Of a DNA stretch of 11,501 nucleotides, positions 1 to 8,700 are shown piece after piece. A model generated the notes under the pieces. It was not told the origin of the DNA and searched no databases. It worked only from the letters and a program-made list of their open reading frames with translations. The stretch is from Baffinella frigidus. Lineage: Eukaryota; Cryptophyceae; Cryptomonadales; Baffinellaceae. Every line of letters begins with the position of its first letter. Positions within the stretch are counted from its first letter, which is position 1. Location of the stretch: NCBI GenBank assembly GCA_026770585.1, contig MU647185.1, positions 1 to 11,501 on the forward strand, read 5' to 3'. Made by a program: the position numbers and the translations under genes.

Positions 1-98
1 ACACACCACACACCACACACCACACACCACACACCACACACCACACACCACACACCACACACCACACACCACACCCCACACCCCACACCCTGGGACAG
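1..98. repeat. ACACACC heptamer simple repeat
   Basis: A near-perfect period-7 array (ACACACC) fills the first ~65 bases and decays into CACACCCC units by about 90. It has the same period as the TTTAGGG-type arrays elsewhere in the window but a different sequence. It lies at the extreme left edge, so its full length is unknown. No coding potential. Confidence 0.95.
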
Positions 99-114
99 AG
101 TCCCACCACCCACT

Positions 115-271
115 CCACACAGCGGGCTACGAAGGGATTTTCGGGCGCTGAGAGCCCGCGTGTCCGTTACCTTATCCGTAGGGACCCCCCTATGTCCCTA
201 CGGGTTGCCTACCGTAGGGTCCTAGGTCTTATCGCTTAGGGGTTATTCAAAACCCCTTCGAAGTCCACCAT
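115..271 (+). mobile_element. Palindromic MITE-like element, copy 1
   Basis: One of two near-complete copies of a ~155-bp element also found at 435-541, 4933-5039, 5356-5414 and 6959-7120. The left end reads CCACACAGCGGGCTACGAAG, and the right end contains its approximate inverse (CCCTTCGAAGTCC). The core has an 8-bp inverted repeat CCCTACGG / CCGTAGGG around an 8-base loop. No ORF, so a non-autonomous inverted-repeat element is the simplest reading. The last ~9 bases of the right end differ from copy 5. No clear target-site duplication was seen. Confidence 0.7.
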
Positions 272-329
272 GGGGAGGCTCACCTATTCCAGGGTCGTTC
301 TTGGAGCCATTGGGCGGTGCTTGCAGCCG

Positions 330-390
330 TTTTCTCCTGAAACTTGACTTTTGAATACCATTTTCTCTTGAAACTTGACTTTTGAATACC
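330..390 (+). repeat. 30-bp tandem duplication carrying the CTTGACTTTTGAATA motif
   Basis: Two 30-base units (330-359 and 361-390) differ at one position, a very recent duplication. The motif AACTTGACTTTTGAATACC is a version of a dispersed module that recurs in several introns of the plus-strand gene (for example near 6008, 9092, 9244 and 9903). Confidence 0.85.
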
Positions 391-415
391 CCCCCCTAGA
401 GTCCTGCGTGGAGGC

Positions 416-434
416 TGACCTCCGGAGTGAAGTT
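416..434 (-). pseudogene. Fragment of the 554-607 minus-strand exon, 3' end with donor
   Basis: On the minus strand this reads AACTTCACTCCGGAG followed by GTCAGC, matching the last 15 bases of the exon candidate at 554-607 (AATTTCACTCCAGAG then GTGATC). It directly abuts the truncated palindromic element starting at 435. This is the same kind of exon-end copy seen throughout the plus-strand gene. Confidence 0.45.
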
Positions 435-541
435 ACCTTATCCGTAGGAACCCCCCTATGTCCCTACAGGTTTCCTACCGTAGGGTCCTAGGTCTCATCG
501 CTTAGGGGTTATTCAAAATCCCTTCGAAGTCCACCATGGGG
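435..541 (+). mobile_element. Palindromic MITE-like element, copy 2 (5'-truncated)
   Basis: It matches copy 1 from the internal CCTTATCCGTAGG point to the right end (CCATGGGG). The left ~60 bases, including the left inverted repeat, are missing. The break is immediately next to the minus-strand exon fragment at 416-434. The same CCTTATCC break is present in copies 3 and 4, so this may be a true end of a shorter element version rather than random truncation. Confidence 0.7.
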
Positions 542-553
542 ATGATCGATCAC

Positions 554-607
554 CTCTGGAGTGAAATTCGCGGCAGGCTTCCCGTTCATCAGCAGCTCTA
601 AATACCC
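554..607 (-). CDS. Possible exon of a divergent minus-strand gene, function unknown
   Basis: On the minus strand, a CAG acceptor is followed by 54 bases encoding GYLELLMNGKPAANFTPE (18 codons, phase 0) and a GTGATC donor. Support: a clean open frame, plausible splice sites, placement just after C-rich CCCTAAA-type repeats on the sense strand (as at plus-strand acceptors here), and about five degenerate versions of the same stretch at 741-1250. I do not recognise the protein. No methionine start or stop can be assigned, and the exon is too short for confident calling. It could instead be another decayed member of the repeat family. Confidence 0.35.
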
Positions 608-740
608 CTGCGTTTCGGGGTCAGGGTTTAGGGTTGAGGATTCAGGTTTTGGGGATGAGGGTTCAGGGTTCAGGGTTTTAGGGTTTGGGGTTTGGGGTTT
701 ATGGTTTGAGGTTCAGGGTTCAGGGGTTATGGTTTAGGGT

Positions 741-1250
741 GGGTGGCACCTCGTGTGGGGGGGTGAAGTTAGTTTGCTGTTCATAGCTGCTATCAGGGTT
801 TAGGATTCAGGGTTTAGAGTTTGTTGTTCAGGGTTTAGAGTTTAGGGTTTCGGGTGGCGCCTCGTGAGGTGGGTTGAAGTTAGCTTTTGCGGTTCATGAG
901 CTACCAGCGTTTAGGGTGTCAGGTTTCAGGTTCAGGGTTTATAAGGGTTTAGAGTTTAGGGATTTAGGGTGGTGCCTCGTGGGGGGGGTTGAAGTTAGCT
1001 TTTGCGATTCATCAGCTATCAGCGTTTAGGGTTCCAGGTTTCGGGTTTCGGGTTGAGGGTTGAGGGTTTAGGGATTAGGGTGGCGCCTCGTGGGGGGGGT
1101 TGAAGTTAGTTTGCGGTTCATTAGCTGCTACCAAGGTTTAGGTTTTATTATTCAGGGTTCGGGGTTTAGGGATTAGGGATTAGGGTTCAGGGTTCAAGGT
1201 TTCGGGTTTAGGGATTAGGGTGGCGCCTCGTGGGGGGGGTTGAAGTTGGA
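741..1250 (-). repeat. Higher-order repeat: ~55-bp exon-like module, five copies
   Basis: The module GGGTGGCGCCTCGTGGGGG with following TTGAAGTTAG and GGTTCAT..AGCT begins at 741, 852, 967, 1078 and 1218 (spacing 111, 115, 111 and 140), separated by TTTAGGG-type sequence. On the minus strand each copy resembles the exon candidate at 554-607 along most of its length: GCTGATGAAC, then AACTTCA, then GAG followed by GT (copy at 741) or GC (the others). The copies are frameshifted relative to each other. I read them as decayed duplicates of a minus-strand exon with its donor; the resemblance is visual, not computed. Confidence 0.6.
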
Positions 1251-1284
1251 GGTGATGATCGCTGCGATAATCTTCGCGCCGGAC
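1227..1284 (-). CDS. Possible second exon of the divergent minus-strand gene
   Basis: On the minus strand, an ACACAG acceptor is followed by a leading G and an open frame beginning SGAKIIAAIITSNF, with strongly G/C-ended codons, running to a GAG|GC possible donor at 1227. The phase (1 on entry, 0 on exit) differs from the uniform phase 0 of the plus-strand gene, which lowers confidence. The 3' part overlaps the fifth exon-like module. Protein not recognised. Confidence 0.25.
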
Positions 1285-1544
1285 CTGTGTAGCAGCGTTT
1301 GGGGGTTTGGGGTTTGGGGTTTCGGGGTTGGGGGTTAGGGTGTAGGGTTTAGGTTGAGGGTTTAGGGTGTGGTTTCCAGGGGTTAGGGTGTAGGGTGTAG
1401 GGTGTGGGGTTTGGTTTTAGGGAGTAGGGTTCAGGGGTTAGGGTTTGGGTGTAGGGTTTAGGGTTGAGGTTTAGGTGTAGGGTTTAGGGTCCCACGCCAT
1501 CTCAGATGCAACTCTGATTTTGTCCATAAAAACTGCTGCCTGCA

Positions 1545-1592
1545 CGCTAAATCCCCCTCAACCCTAAATCCTCAACCCTCAACCCTAAACCC
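1545..1592 (+). repeat. Short CCCTAAA-type array, start of C-rich orientation
   Basis: Units such as ACCCTAAATCCTCAACCCTC. This is the first heptamer tract with the C-rich strand on plus, only ~50 bases after the last G-rich tract, so the switch of polarity falls at about 1500-1545. Confidence 0.85.
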
Positions 1593-1754
1593 CGTAGTCC
1601 TTTGAGCCTCCTCTCCCCAGAGAGGACAGCTCACACCCAGCGGCCAAGGAGACGGAGGGTAGCGATTTCCCGCGGGATTATTTATCTCAGAAATCGACAA
1701 AGTTTTGCGCTGCTGGGGGAAAATTTGCGTGTTTCTGAGATTCCCGACTTGTGC

Positions 1755-1923
1755 CCCTGGCGTGGCCCTGTACCGGAAAACATGCCGCTCCTCCGGCCAG
1801 AGCATCACGATGCGCGCGCCGCCGCCCTCCTGGCCGTCCTCCGCCCCCGCTGCCCTGCCGTCGAGCAGCGCGGCGAGCGCCTGCGGTTCGCACCGATCCG
1901 CGTGTTGGCAGCAGAGGCCCACC
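1755..1923 (-). CDS. Possible exon of the divergent minus-strand gene
   Basis: A minus-strand frame with strongly G/C-ended third positions and a balanced second position, the signature of the confirmed exons here. It includes GLCCQHADRCEPQALAALL and, further on, WPEERHVFRYRATPG. The frame stays open to 2009 upstream and 1572 downstream, but sequence beyond 1755 looks non-coding. An AG at 1924-1925 could be its acceptor. I do not recognise a family. It could be a 5' exon of a gene reading leftward into the 1227-1284 and 554-607 candidates, sharing this intergenic region with the RSP7-like gene. Confidence 0.3.
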
Positions 1924-2166
1924 CTCGATGACCCACCACTCCGAGCGACACGGATGCACGGTCCGGGGGTTAGTGGCCGCGAGGGCAAGTGCTGCGCCGA
2001 TGCATTCATTCGCTGGGGATCCCCAGGTTCAAGGGCGATACTTTGTGTTGAGGAAGGGGAAAAGATGGGGAAATCCTACCAGCAGCAGAAGGAACACATC
2101 CCGCGCCACGCAGCGCGGTCGGGCGTGCCGCAGCATCTCTTTTCACCGCGTGCCAAGGTTGTTAAA

Positions 2167-2216
2167 GGTTCTTCCGCCCGCAGGAACTTTAGGTTCTTCC
2201 GCCCGCAGGAACTTTT
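2167..2216 (+). repeat. 25-bp tandem duplication
   Basis: Two adjacent copies of GGTTCTTCCGCCCGCAGGAA plus CTTTA or CTTTT (2167-2191, 2192-2216). Nearly identical, hence recent. It lies ~270 bases upstream of the start codon. Confidence 0.9.
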
Positions 2217-2261
2217 GATGGTCAAAAGTTTGTCTTGGAGCCCTTTTAGAAAGGGCTCCAA
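2211..2261 (+). other. Two consecutive perfect hairpins upstream of the gene
   Basis: ACTTTTGA (2211-2218) pairs with TCAAAAGT (2222-2229) across a 3-base loop. TTGGAGCCCTTT (2235-2246) pairs with AAAGGGCTCCAA (2250-2261), a 12-bp stem with a 3-base loop. A bacterial-style terminator makes no sense here. They could be regulatory, 5' UTR structure, or the remains of an inverted-repeat element; the sequence does not decide. Confidence 0.6.
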
Positions 2262-2476
2262 GGGGTCAACTTTGAAGTTATCGGCAACTTTGGCTCGAAC
2301 CAAACGGCAAACGCAGGCGCTCTCCTCGTCTCGTCGGAGAAAGGAGCGCTCCTCGGCCGTTGAATCTCGCTCGTGAACGGAGCGATCGTCGAGGGTTGAC
2401 GGGAGAGACCGAGCAGCGCCCCAAAATACTGCCTAGCCGAGGCGCCAGAAAGGAGGATCTTTTTGGCGTTTGACGA

Positions 2477-2486
2477 GCCACCATGG
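2477..2486 (+). promoter_or_regulatory. Kozak context of the start codon
   Basis: GCCACCATGG surrounds the ATG at 2483, an essentially perfect eukaryotic initiation context. It supports this start over other ATGs, and the RIIa motif begins only ten residues later. Confidence 0.8.
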
Positions 2487-2740
2487 CGAGCAAGTTCAAG
2501 ACGGGGCACACGATCCCGCCCGAGTTCCCTGACATCCTCAAGGACTTTGTGCGCGAGGTGCTGCGCGAGCAGCCCGCCAACATCTTCTCTTTCGGCGCGG
2601 TCTACTTCCAGAACAAGTCGGATGAGACCGGCGGCGGCGGCGAGGGCATTGGTGGGATGAGCGAGGAGGCTCTCGTCGAGTACCTCACCAACCTCTTCGT
2701 GCAGGCAGACGTCGACAAGAACGGCGTCCTCGACCGCGCG
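2483..2740 (+). CDS. Exon 1: RIIa domain and start of EF-hand 1
   Basis: This encodes residues 1-86. [20 protein letters not shown] and the following PANIF..FGAVYF are a textbook RIIa (R2D2) motif, the X-type four-helix dimerisation/docking domain. A glycine-rich linker (residues 50-58) separates it from EF-hand 1, whose loop [11 protein letters not shown] ends at the donor and receives its position-12 glutamate from exon 2. The donor GTCCCC at 2741 is in phase 0 and opens into a C-rich tract. It is the largest exon and the only one for which I found no partial copy nearby. Confidence 0.88.
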
Positions 2741-5700
2741 GTCCCCCTCCCCCCAATCCGCCCTATCCCCCCTACCCGCCTCGCGCCCCTCCCCCCTCCC
2801 CCCACTCCGCCGTCAACGCTGCGTTCCCGCCCCGCGGCTGCGAGGAGAGTAGCGAGTGCCTTCCCCTCTCCTCTCAGTTCGCACCGTGCAACGCTGCCGT
2901 GCGTCGCCTCCTCCCGTGGACATGAGTTAAAAAAAACTGATGCAGGAAGCGGGAACGTATCCTCCCCCTGAATCCCTCCCGCTTCCTCAACCCTACACCC
3001 TACCACCAGCAGCCCCTCGCGGCTTTTATGGAGGTCTGGCCAGGTAGTAATTTTCAGGGAAAACGAAGATATCTCTTCGGATCTCCTTACAATTGGCCTG
3101 GTACAGAAGCGGACGCGACATGTAAAATTTGTCAGATAAAGCAGTCATGGAAGATTCCATGGGGCAAAAAAAGGATCACAGTCTTTCTATTCGTGTGTCT
3201 ATCACATGTCACGACCATTTACAACAAATATTGAAGCCTAAAAGTATCTCCATGAAAACCGGTCCGAGACCCCCTTAAAAGCTGCAAGGGGTTGCTGGTG
3301 GTAAACCCCAAACCCCAAACCTCAAACCCCAAACCCTAAACCCTGAACCGAAAACAGGAGTTCAAGAGACTGATGCAGGAGGCGGAGCTGGGGCTCTCGG
3401 CCAGCAACATCAAGCTCCTCTACTCCCAGGCAACCCCTCCACCCTCAACCCTACTCCCAGACACCTCCTGGAAGAGATATGCCACAAGGGATTACCACGG
3501 CAACATCAAGCTCCTCTACTCCCAGGCACCTCCCCACTAAAACACATGTATCTCTACTATAACACATGTATATCTGCTATATAACACATGTATGGTGGAG
3601 CTGGGGCTCTCGGCCAGCAACATCAAGCTCCTCTACTCTCAGACACCTCCCCACTAAAACACGTATCTCTACTACTGCACATGTATCTTTCCTCGGCCAG
3701 CAACATCAAGCTCCTCTACTCTCAGGCACCTCGCTACTAAAACACATGTATCTCCACCACAACCTTCCACTTCCACACACCTCCTTACTGTTAGAGCCAG
3801 TGTGGTAGGACTTGGCCAAATCGAACTTCGGACTTACAAGATGCGAACTTCTTATCTCTGCTCGGCCAGCAACATCAAGCTCCTCTACTCCCAGGCAAAC
3901 ATTAACCCCAAACCCTACCCACACCGTTGACCACGCGGGTTTCATTGCGAAAGACGTCTCGTTCAATCTCACGTATTTCCGGTACACACTTCCACCCTGG
4001 AGGGGACTTGCGGCCAAATCCCGAATAACCCTTCATCGCAAAAGTTGACATGATTTATACCACTAAAATACATATTAGACCTTTTTGTACCAGATCCATT
4101 CATCACGGGCACGCCACAATGTGGCGTGTTCTCCAAGGGGAGTTGACTTAAGAATGCTCAAAATACCATAATGTTCCATCCAGGGTGGAGTCACGTAACG
4201 TGGATTCTGAGGGTCTTGGGGGCCACCTCCCTGCTTCTTCTTTATTACTCTCGAGCGTTAAGTTGAGTGATCCTATCGTATATGAGCCGTATGACGGACC
4301 CGCCTCCCTACTATAACGCATGTATCACTACTATAACACATGTACATCTGCTATATAATACATGTATGGTGGAGCTGGGGCTCTCGGCCAGAAACATCAA
4401 GCTCCTCTACTCCCAGGCAAACCCTTACTTTTCTTTTTCTTGATTACTCTCTGCTTGTTGAAAAGTGGTCAACTCGGAGGGCTCGTGGTGGTCCTCCACC
4501 CCCCCCCTGCTCCGAATAATCCTCTTCCCTCCTTGACAAAAACAGGCGGATATGAACGAGGACGGGTGCATCGAGTACCGCGAGTTCATCCCCGCAGCTG
4601 TCGAGCTGATCATCATCCTCCAGACCCAGCGCACCGTCGCTATGAACAAGGTCCCCTATTTGCACCAGACTATGGTTCACAATGTGTACAGCAGAGGATT
4701 TTACAGCCCGTTTAAGATACATTTTACAGCCCATTTTAAACACATTTTACAGCCCGTTTAAAACGCATTTTACAGCCCGTTCAAAACACTTATTGCGAGC
4801 TTTTGTACCAGAGTCTCGTCCAAATAAGTCCTCCTCTAGAGAGTGAATCCCAGCAGCCGTCTCGAACTGATCATCATCCTCCAGACCCAGCGCACCGTCG
4901 CTATGAACAAGGTCACCTTCCTCGCATGCTATCCCACACAGCGGACTTCGAAGGGATTTTGAATAACCCCTACGCGGTGAGACCTAGGACCCTACGGTAG
5001 GCAACCCGTAGGGATATAGGGGGGGTCCTAAGGATAAGGCGAGTTCATCCCGGCAGCTGTCGAGCTGATCATCATCCTCCAGACCCAGCGCACCGTCGCT
5101 ATGAACAAGGTCACCTCTTTGCACCAGACGATGGTTCACACTGTGTGCAGTAGAGGATTTCGCAGCACGTTTTAAACACCTCTTTTACAGCCCGTTTAAA
5201 ACACTTGTTGCGAGCTATGAACAAGGTCCCTCCCGACACCGAATCTGTCTCGGAAAAGTGTTTGAAGGTGCGTGGTGGGTGCTATATTACAATCTACAAG
5301 TACAAGCTCGTACCACACTTCGCCAACAAGGTTACTTACTGGGACGGAACTGCCTAGACCTAGGACCCTACGGTAGGCAACCCGTAGGGACATATGGGGG
5401 TTCCTACGGATAAGCTCATGAACAAGGTCACCCTCATCGGGACTGCGTCACAGATAGGCCTATCCGCCTCGGGACCATGTTACACTTTGCTCATAACCAT
5501 TTTTTTGTGTGTGAGCTGGCCGCTTTTCGCATTTCAGTCACAGGGGTTTTTTTGTGTGGCGAGCAGTTGCTATTTTTTGCGTGTGAGCTGAGCGTGTGTG
5601 TGCGAGCTTTGTGTGTGAGCTGAGCGTGTTTTTTTTGCTTTTCGCTTTACAGGAGGAGAAGGATGCCGAGGCGCTGACGGCTGCCGAGGATTACTTCTAC

Positions 5701-8700
5701 CACGGAATGTCCAAGGTACCCACCACTAAACCCTAACCACACGGTCGACTACGGACCTTTCATCAAAAGTCAACTTACCCTGCGGGCAGTTACCTTGAAG
5801 ATTTTTCTAATGCAAATTGGTCACGTAACACCCCGGAATCCGGGGTCAACGAAACAATCGTAGCCCACCGAGTGGAAACCATAAACCATAAACTATAAAC
5901 CATAAACCACTCGGTGGGCTACGGATCTTTCAACCCCCCCCCAGATCTGGGGGCCACGTGACCAAATTTGTACCAGAAAAGGCCGCACCGTCAATTCTCT
6001 CGGGGCAAGTTGACTTTTGAAAAGAGGTTTGTAGTCCACCGAGTTGGAAAGGCGCTCACGGCTGATTACTTCTACCACGGACGGTCCAAGGTGACTACCC
6101 TAATCCCTAATCCCTAAACCTTAAACCCTAAACCCTAAATCCTAAGCTCTAAACGACTTCTCTGAACGATTACTTCTACCACGGGATGTCCCAAGGTACC
6201 CTAAACCCTAATCCCTAATCCCCAAAGCCTATACCCTAAACCCCAAACCTTAAACCCCAAACCCTAAACCCCAAACCCTAAACCCCACACCCTAAACCCT
6301 AAAACCCTGAGTCCAACGGCTCCAGCAAGAGTCTCGCGGCGTAACAGACCAGCATTTCGCGCTTTATTAAACCTCTTTTTTAAACGACCACTTTACAACA
6401 AACCCTTTTCGAAACAACCACTTGAGGACTGACGCTTTCCTCTAAAAAAAACTTTATTTCCCGATTTTTTGGTGTGTAGGACGAGCTGGAAATGAAGCTG
6501 CGGGAGTCGTTCAAGGAGGCCGACGCGGAAAATTCTGGCTTTACACACCACAGCCTTTCGCACTTTAAAATCCACCTTTTTAAAGGGGTAAAAAATCTTT
6601 TGAAAGGGAGTAAAACACCTTTCAAAAAGAGGCACCCCCCCTTTTGAACAACGACTTTGCTAAACCGTAACCCGGAACCTCAGGACGAGCTGGAGATGAT
6701 GCTGCGGGAGTCGTTCAAGGAGGCCGACGCCGACAACTCCGGCTTCTTGGACATGAAGGAGTTCCAGGTCCGTGCCCAGATGTTGGAGCCATTTCCTACT
6801 TTGGGAGCCATTTCGTACTTTTGGAGCCATTTCGTGCTTGTACGGTTTACAATACCATGATTTGTACGGGGGATCCTTTAGATGGACGTCTTTGGCCGAC
6901 GCCGATAACTCCGGCTTCTTGGACATGAAGGAGTTTCAGGTCTCGACACTCCCACTAGCCCACACAGCGGGCTACGAAGGGATTTTCGGCACAAATCGGG
7001 CCGACTTTCCGTTGCCTTATCCGTAGGAACCCCCCTATGTCCCTACGGGTTGCCTACCGTAGGGTCGTAAGTCTTATCGCTTAGGGTTTATTCAAAATCC
7101 CTTCGAAGTCCGCTGCGTGGTACTATGAAGTGGACCAACCCCCGATTTTAGCTTCCTCGATTTCCGCCTGGCAAGCCTCGAATTCGAGGGTAACGCCTCA
7201 AAGCCTGCCTGCGATCCAAAAAGTCAGATTCGCGATTTGGTCCTCTTCGGAGGGCTTGTGGGCGCGCCTCGGGACTTGGACGGGCGCGCCTCGGGAGTTT
7301 GACGGGCCCGCATCAGGACAGTTTTTTTTCTCGCTTTTGCGGCTCGGAAGAAGCTGACTTCGGTTTGGAGAGCGGTGTCTGACCCCCAAACCCTGAAAGT
7401 TGACGAATCGAATCGAAAGTGGACGAATCGAAGCAGACCCAAAACCGTCAACCCCCTAAACTCTCCTGCAGGCATACCTGAAGAAGCTGCCGCTGAACCT
7501 GACGAAAAAGGAGGTCAACATGGCGATGGTCGAAGTCGACGCCAACCAGGACGGCCAGGTCCCTTGGGCTTCAGGGTCTAAGGTTTTCGAGTTGAGGTGT
7601 TGCGCTAACCAGGACGGGTCCCAAGCCGCCCCCTCTGCCAGGGTTTTTGCTTTACTCAAAATGAGAAGTCGCGTGTCTGAGGCTCTGGCGGCGTTTCCAG
7701 GTGGGAAATTTGAGGGTTGGGGTGTAGGGTGTAAGGGGTTGGGGTGTAGGGTGCGAGGAGGGGTTTAGGGTGCACCTGACGAAGAAGGAGATCAACATGG
7801 CGATGGTCGAAGTCGATGCCAACCAGGACGGCCAGGTGTCAACCCCAAACCCCAATCCCCAAACCCCAAACCCCAATCCCCAAACCCCAAACCCCAAACC
7901 CCAAACCCCAATCCCCAATCCCCAAACCCCAAACCCCAATCCCCAAACCCCAATCCCCCAACTCCAAACCCCAAACCCCAAACCCCAATCCCCAAACCCC
8001 AAACCCCAAACCCCAAACCCCCGAACCTTAAGCCCTACGCCCTAAACCTTGAACCCCGCATCCTAACCCTGAAACCAACAACGTCGGCAGGTCTCACTCG
8101 ACGAGTTCGTGCCGCTGTTCCATTCGATCATGATCGACATGATCAAGAACTCCATCCTCGACGTACCACCCCAAACCCGAAACCCTACACTCTACACTCT
8201 ACACCCTACACCCTACACTCTACACCCTACACTCTACACCCTACACTCTACACCCTACACTCTACACTCTACACTCTACACTCTACACCCTACACTCTAC
8301 ACCCGAAACCCGAAAACCGAAACCTGATTGTGTTCTCTTTTTCTTTTCTTTTTCTCCCTGGTAGATAATTTTTAACACAGCCCTGAACCCTAAACCCCCT
8401 GAACCCTAACACCCCCTGAACCCTAAACCCCCTGAACGCTGTTCCATTCGATCATGAATGACATGATCACGAATTCCATCCTCGACGGAAAACCCTAAAT
8501 CCAAATCCGAACTCCTGAATTTGAAATAGAGGGAGAATAAAAAAACAAAAAGATAAAAAAAAAACTCAAATTTTCCACTCGATCAAACCTATGGGTCGCC
8601 CTAGGGGCTGTGCGCGTCCTTCCTTTCGAGTAACCCCCCCACACTGTATGCCGCACCGGTAGCGCGATCCTTGACGTAAGCCCAAACCCTGAACTGTTTA

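Larger units (their letters stand above)
620..1500 (-). repeat. Degenerate TTTAGGG heptamer field (CCCTAAA on the minus strand)
   Basis: About 900 bases rich in GGGTTTAGGG, GGGTTCAGGG, GGGTTTGGGG and GGGTGTAGGG. It is too degenerate, too internal and too interrupted to be a working telomere. It is punctuated by the modules at 741-1250. G-rich on the plus strand, it is C-rich on the sense strand of the proposed minus-strand gene, mirroring the C-rich sense orientation in the plus-strand gene's introns. Confidence 0.9.
1591..2482. other. Intergenic and 5' region of the RSP7-like gene
   Basis: About 890 bases without heptamer arrays. It contains a possible minus-strand coding stretch (1755-1923), a 25-bp tandem repeat (2167-2216) and two short perfect hairpins (2211-2229, 2235-2261). 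The plus-strand open frames here, including one of 223 codons at 1705-2376, have low-complexity, arginine/serine-rich translations expected from GC-rich non-coding DNA. No TATA box or initiator can be assigned with confidence; the promoter and 5' UTR of the gene at 2483 presumably lie here. Confidence 0.6.
2741..3357 (+). other. Intron 1: C-rich tract, exon 2 fragment and heptamer array
   Basis: 617 bases. 2741-2815 is strongly C-rich (CCCCCTCC and CCCCAATCC-type). 2924-2954 is a partial copy of the 5' half of exon 2. 3303-3350 is a CCCCAAA/CCCTAAA array sitting directly before the ACAG acceptor of exon 2. 3028-3240 is AT-richer and otherwise featureless. Confidence 0.75.
4851..5426 (+). pseudogene. 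Downstream fragments of exon 3 (3' part plus donor)
   Basis: Copies: ~4853-4911 (starting in GCAGCCGTCTCGAACTG), 5040-5109 (GAGTTCATCC onward), 5214-5225 (GCTATGAACAAG) and 5418-5426 (ATGAACAAG). All are followed by a GTC donor. The 5040 copy starts exactly at the truncated end of palindromic element copy 3, and the 5418 copy almost exactly at that of copy 4. None has the EF-hand loop or a usable acceptor in frame. Confidence 0.8.

Noticed and set aside
741-1250. CRISPR-like array (regular repeats and spacers)
   Set aside because: Eukaryotic context; spacers are themselves heptamer repeats, repeats diverge, and no cas genes are present.
620-1500. Chromosome-end telomere
   Set aside because: Repeats are degenerate, interrupted by exon-like modules and flanked by other sequence on both sides; similar arrays occur deep in the gene's introns.
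2235-2261. Rho-independent terminator
   Set aside because: The stem-loop has no following T-run and the window is eukaryotic.
1705-2376. 223-codon plus-strand open frame
   Set aside because: Low-complexity Arg/Ser/Pro-rich translation, no recognisable motif; the opposite strand has the better codon signature in the 5' part and the 3' part runs through tandem repeats and hairpins.
3358-4416. True mutually exclusive exon cassette for exon 2
   Set aside because: The downstream copies lack the 5' half and any acceptor in frame, so they cannot substitute for the exon.
7770-8045. Open frames encoding Asn/Pro/Gln/Thr or Gly/Leu/Phe/Val/Trp repeats on both strands
   Set aside because: They are read from the CCCCAAA/T array; a 7-base period gives a 7-residue repeat in any frame without stops. 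The start region overlaps an exon 6 fragment.
8109-8327. Open frame with Tyr-Thr-Leu-His repeats
   Set aside because: It starts inside exon 7 in another frame and continues through the CTACACC/T array; no coding signature.
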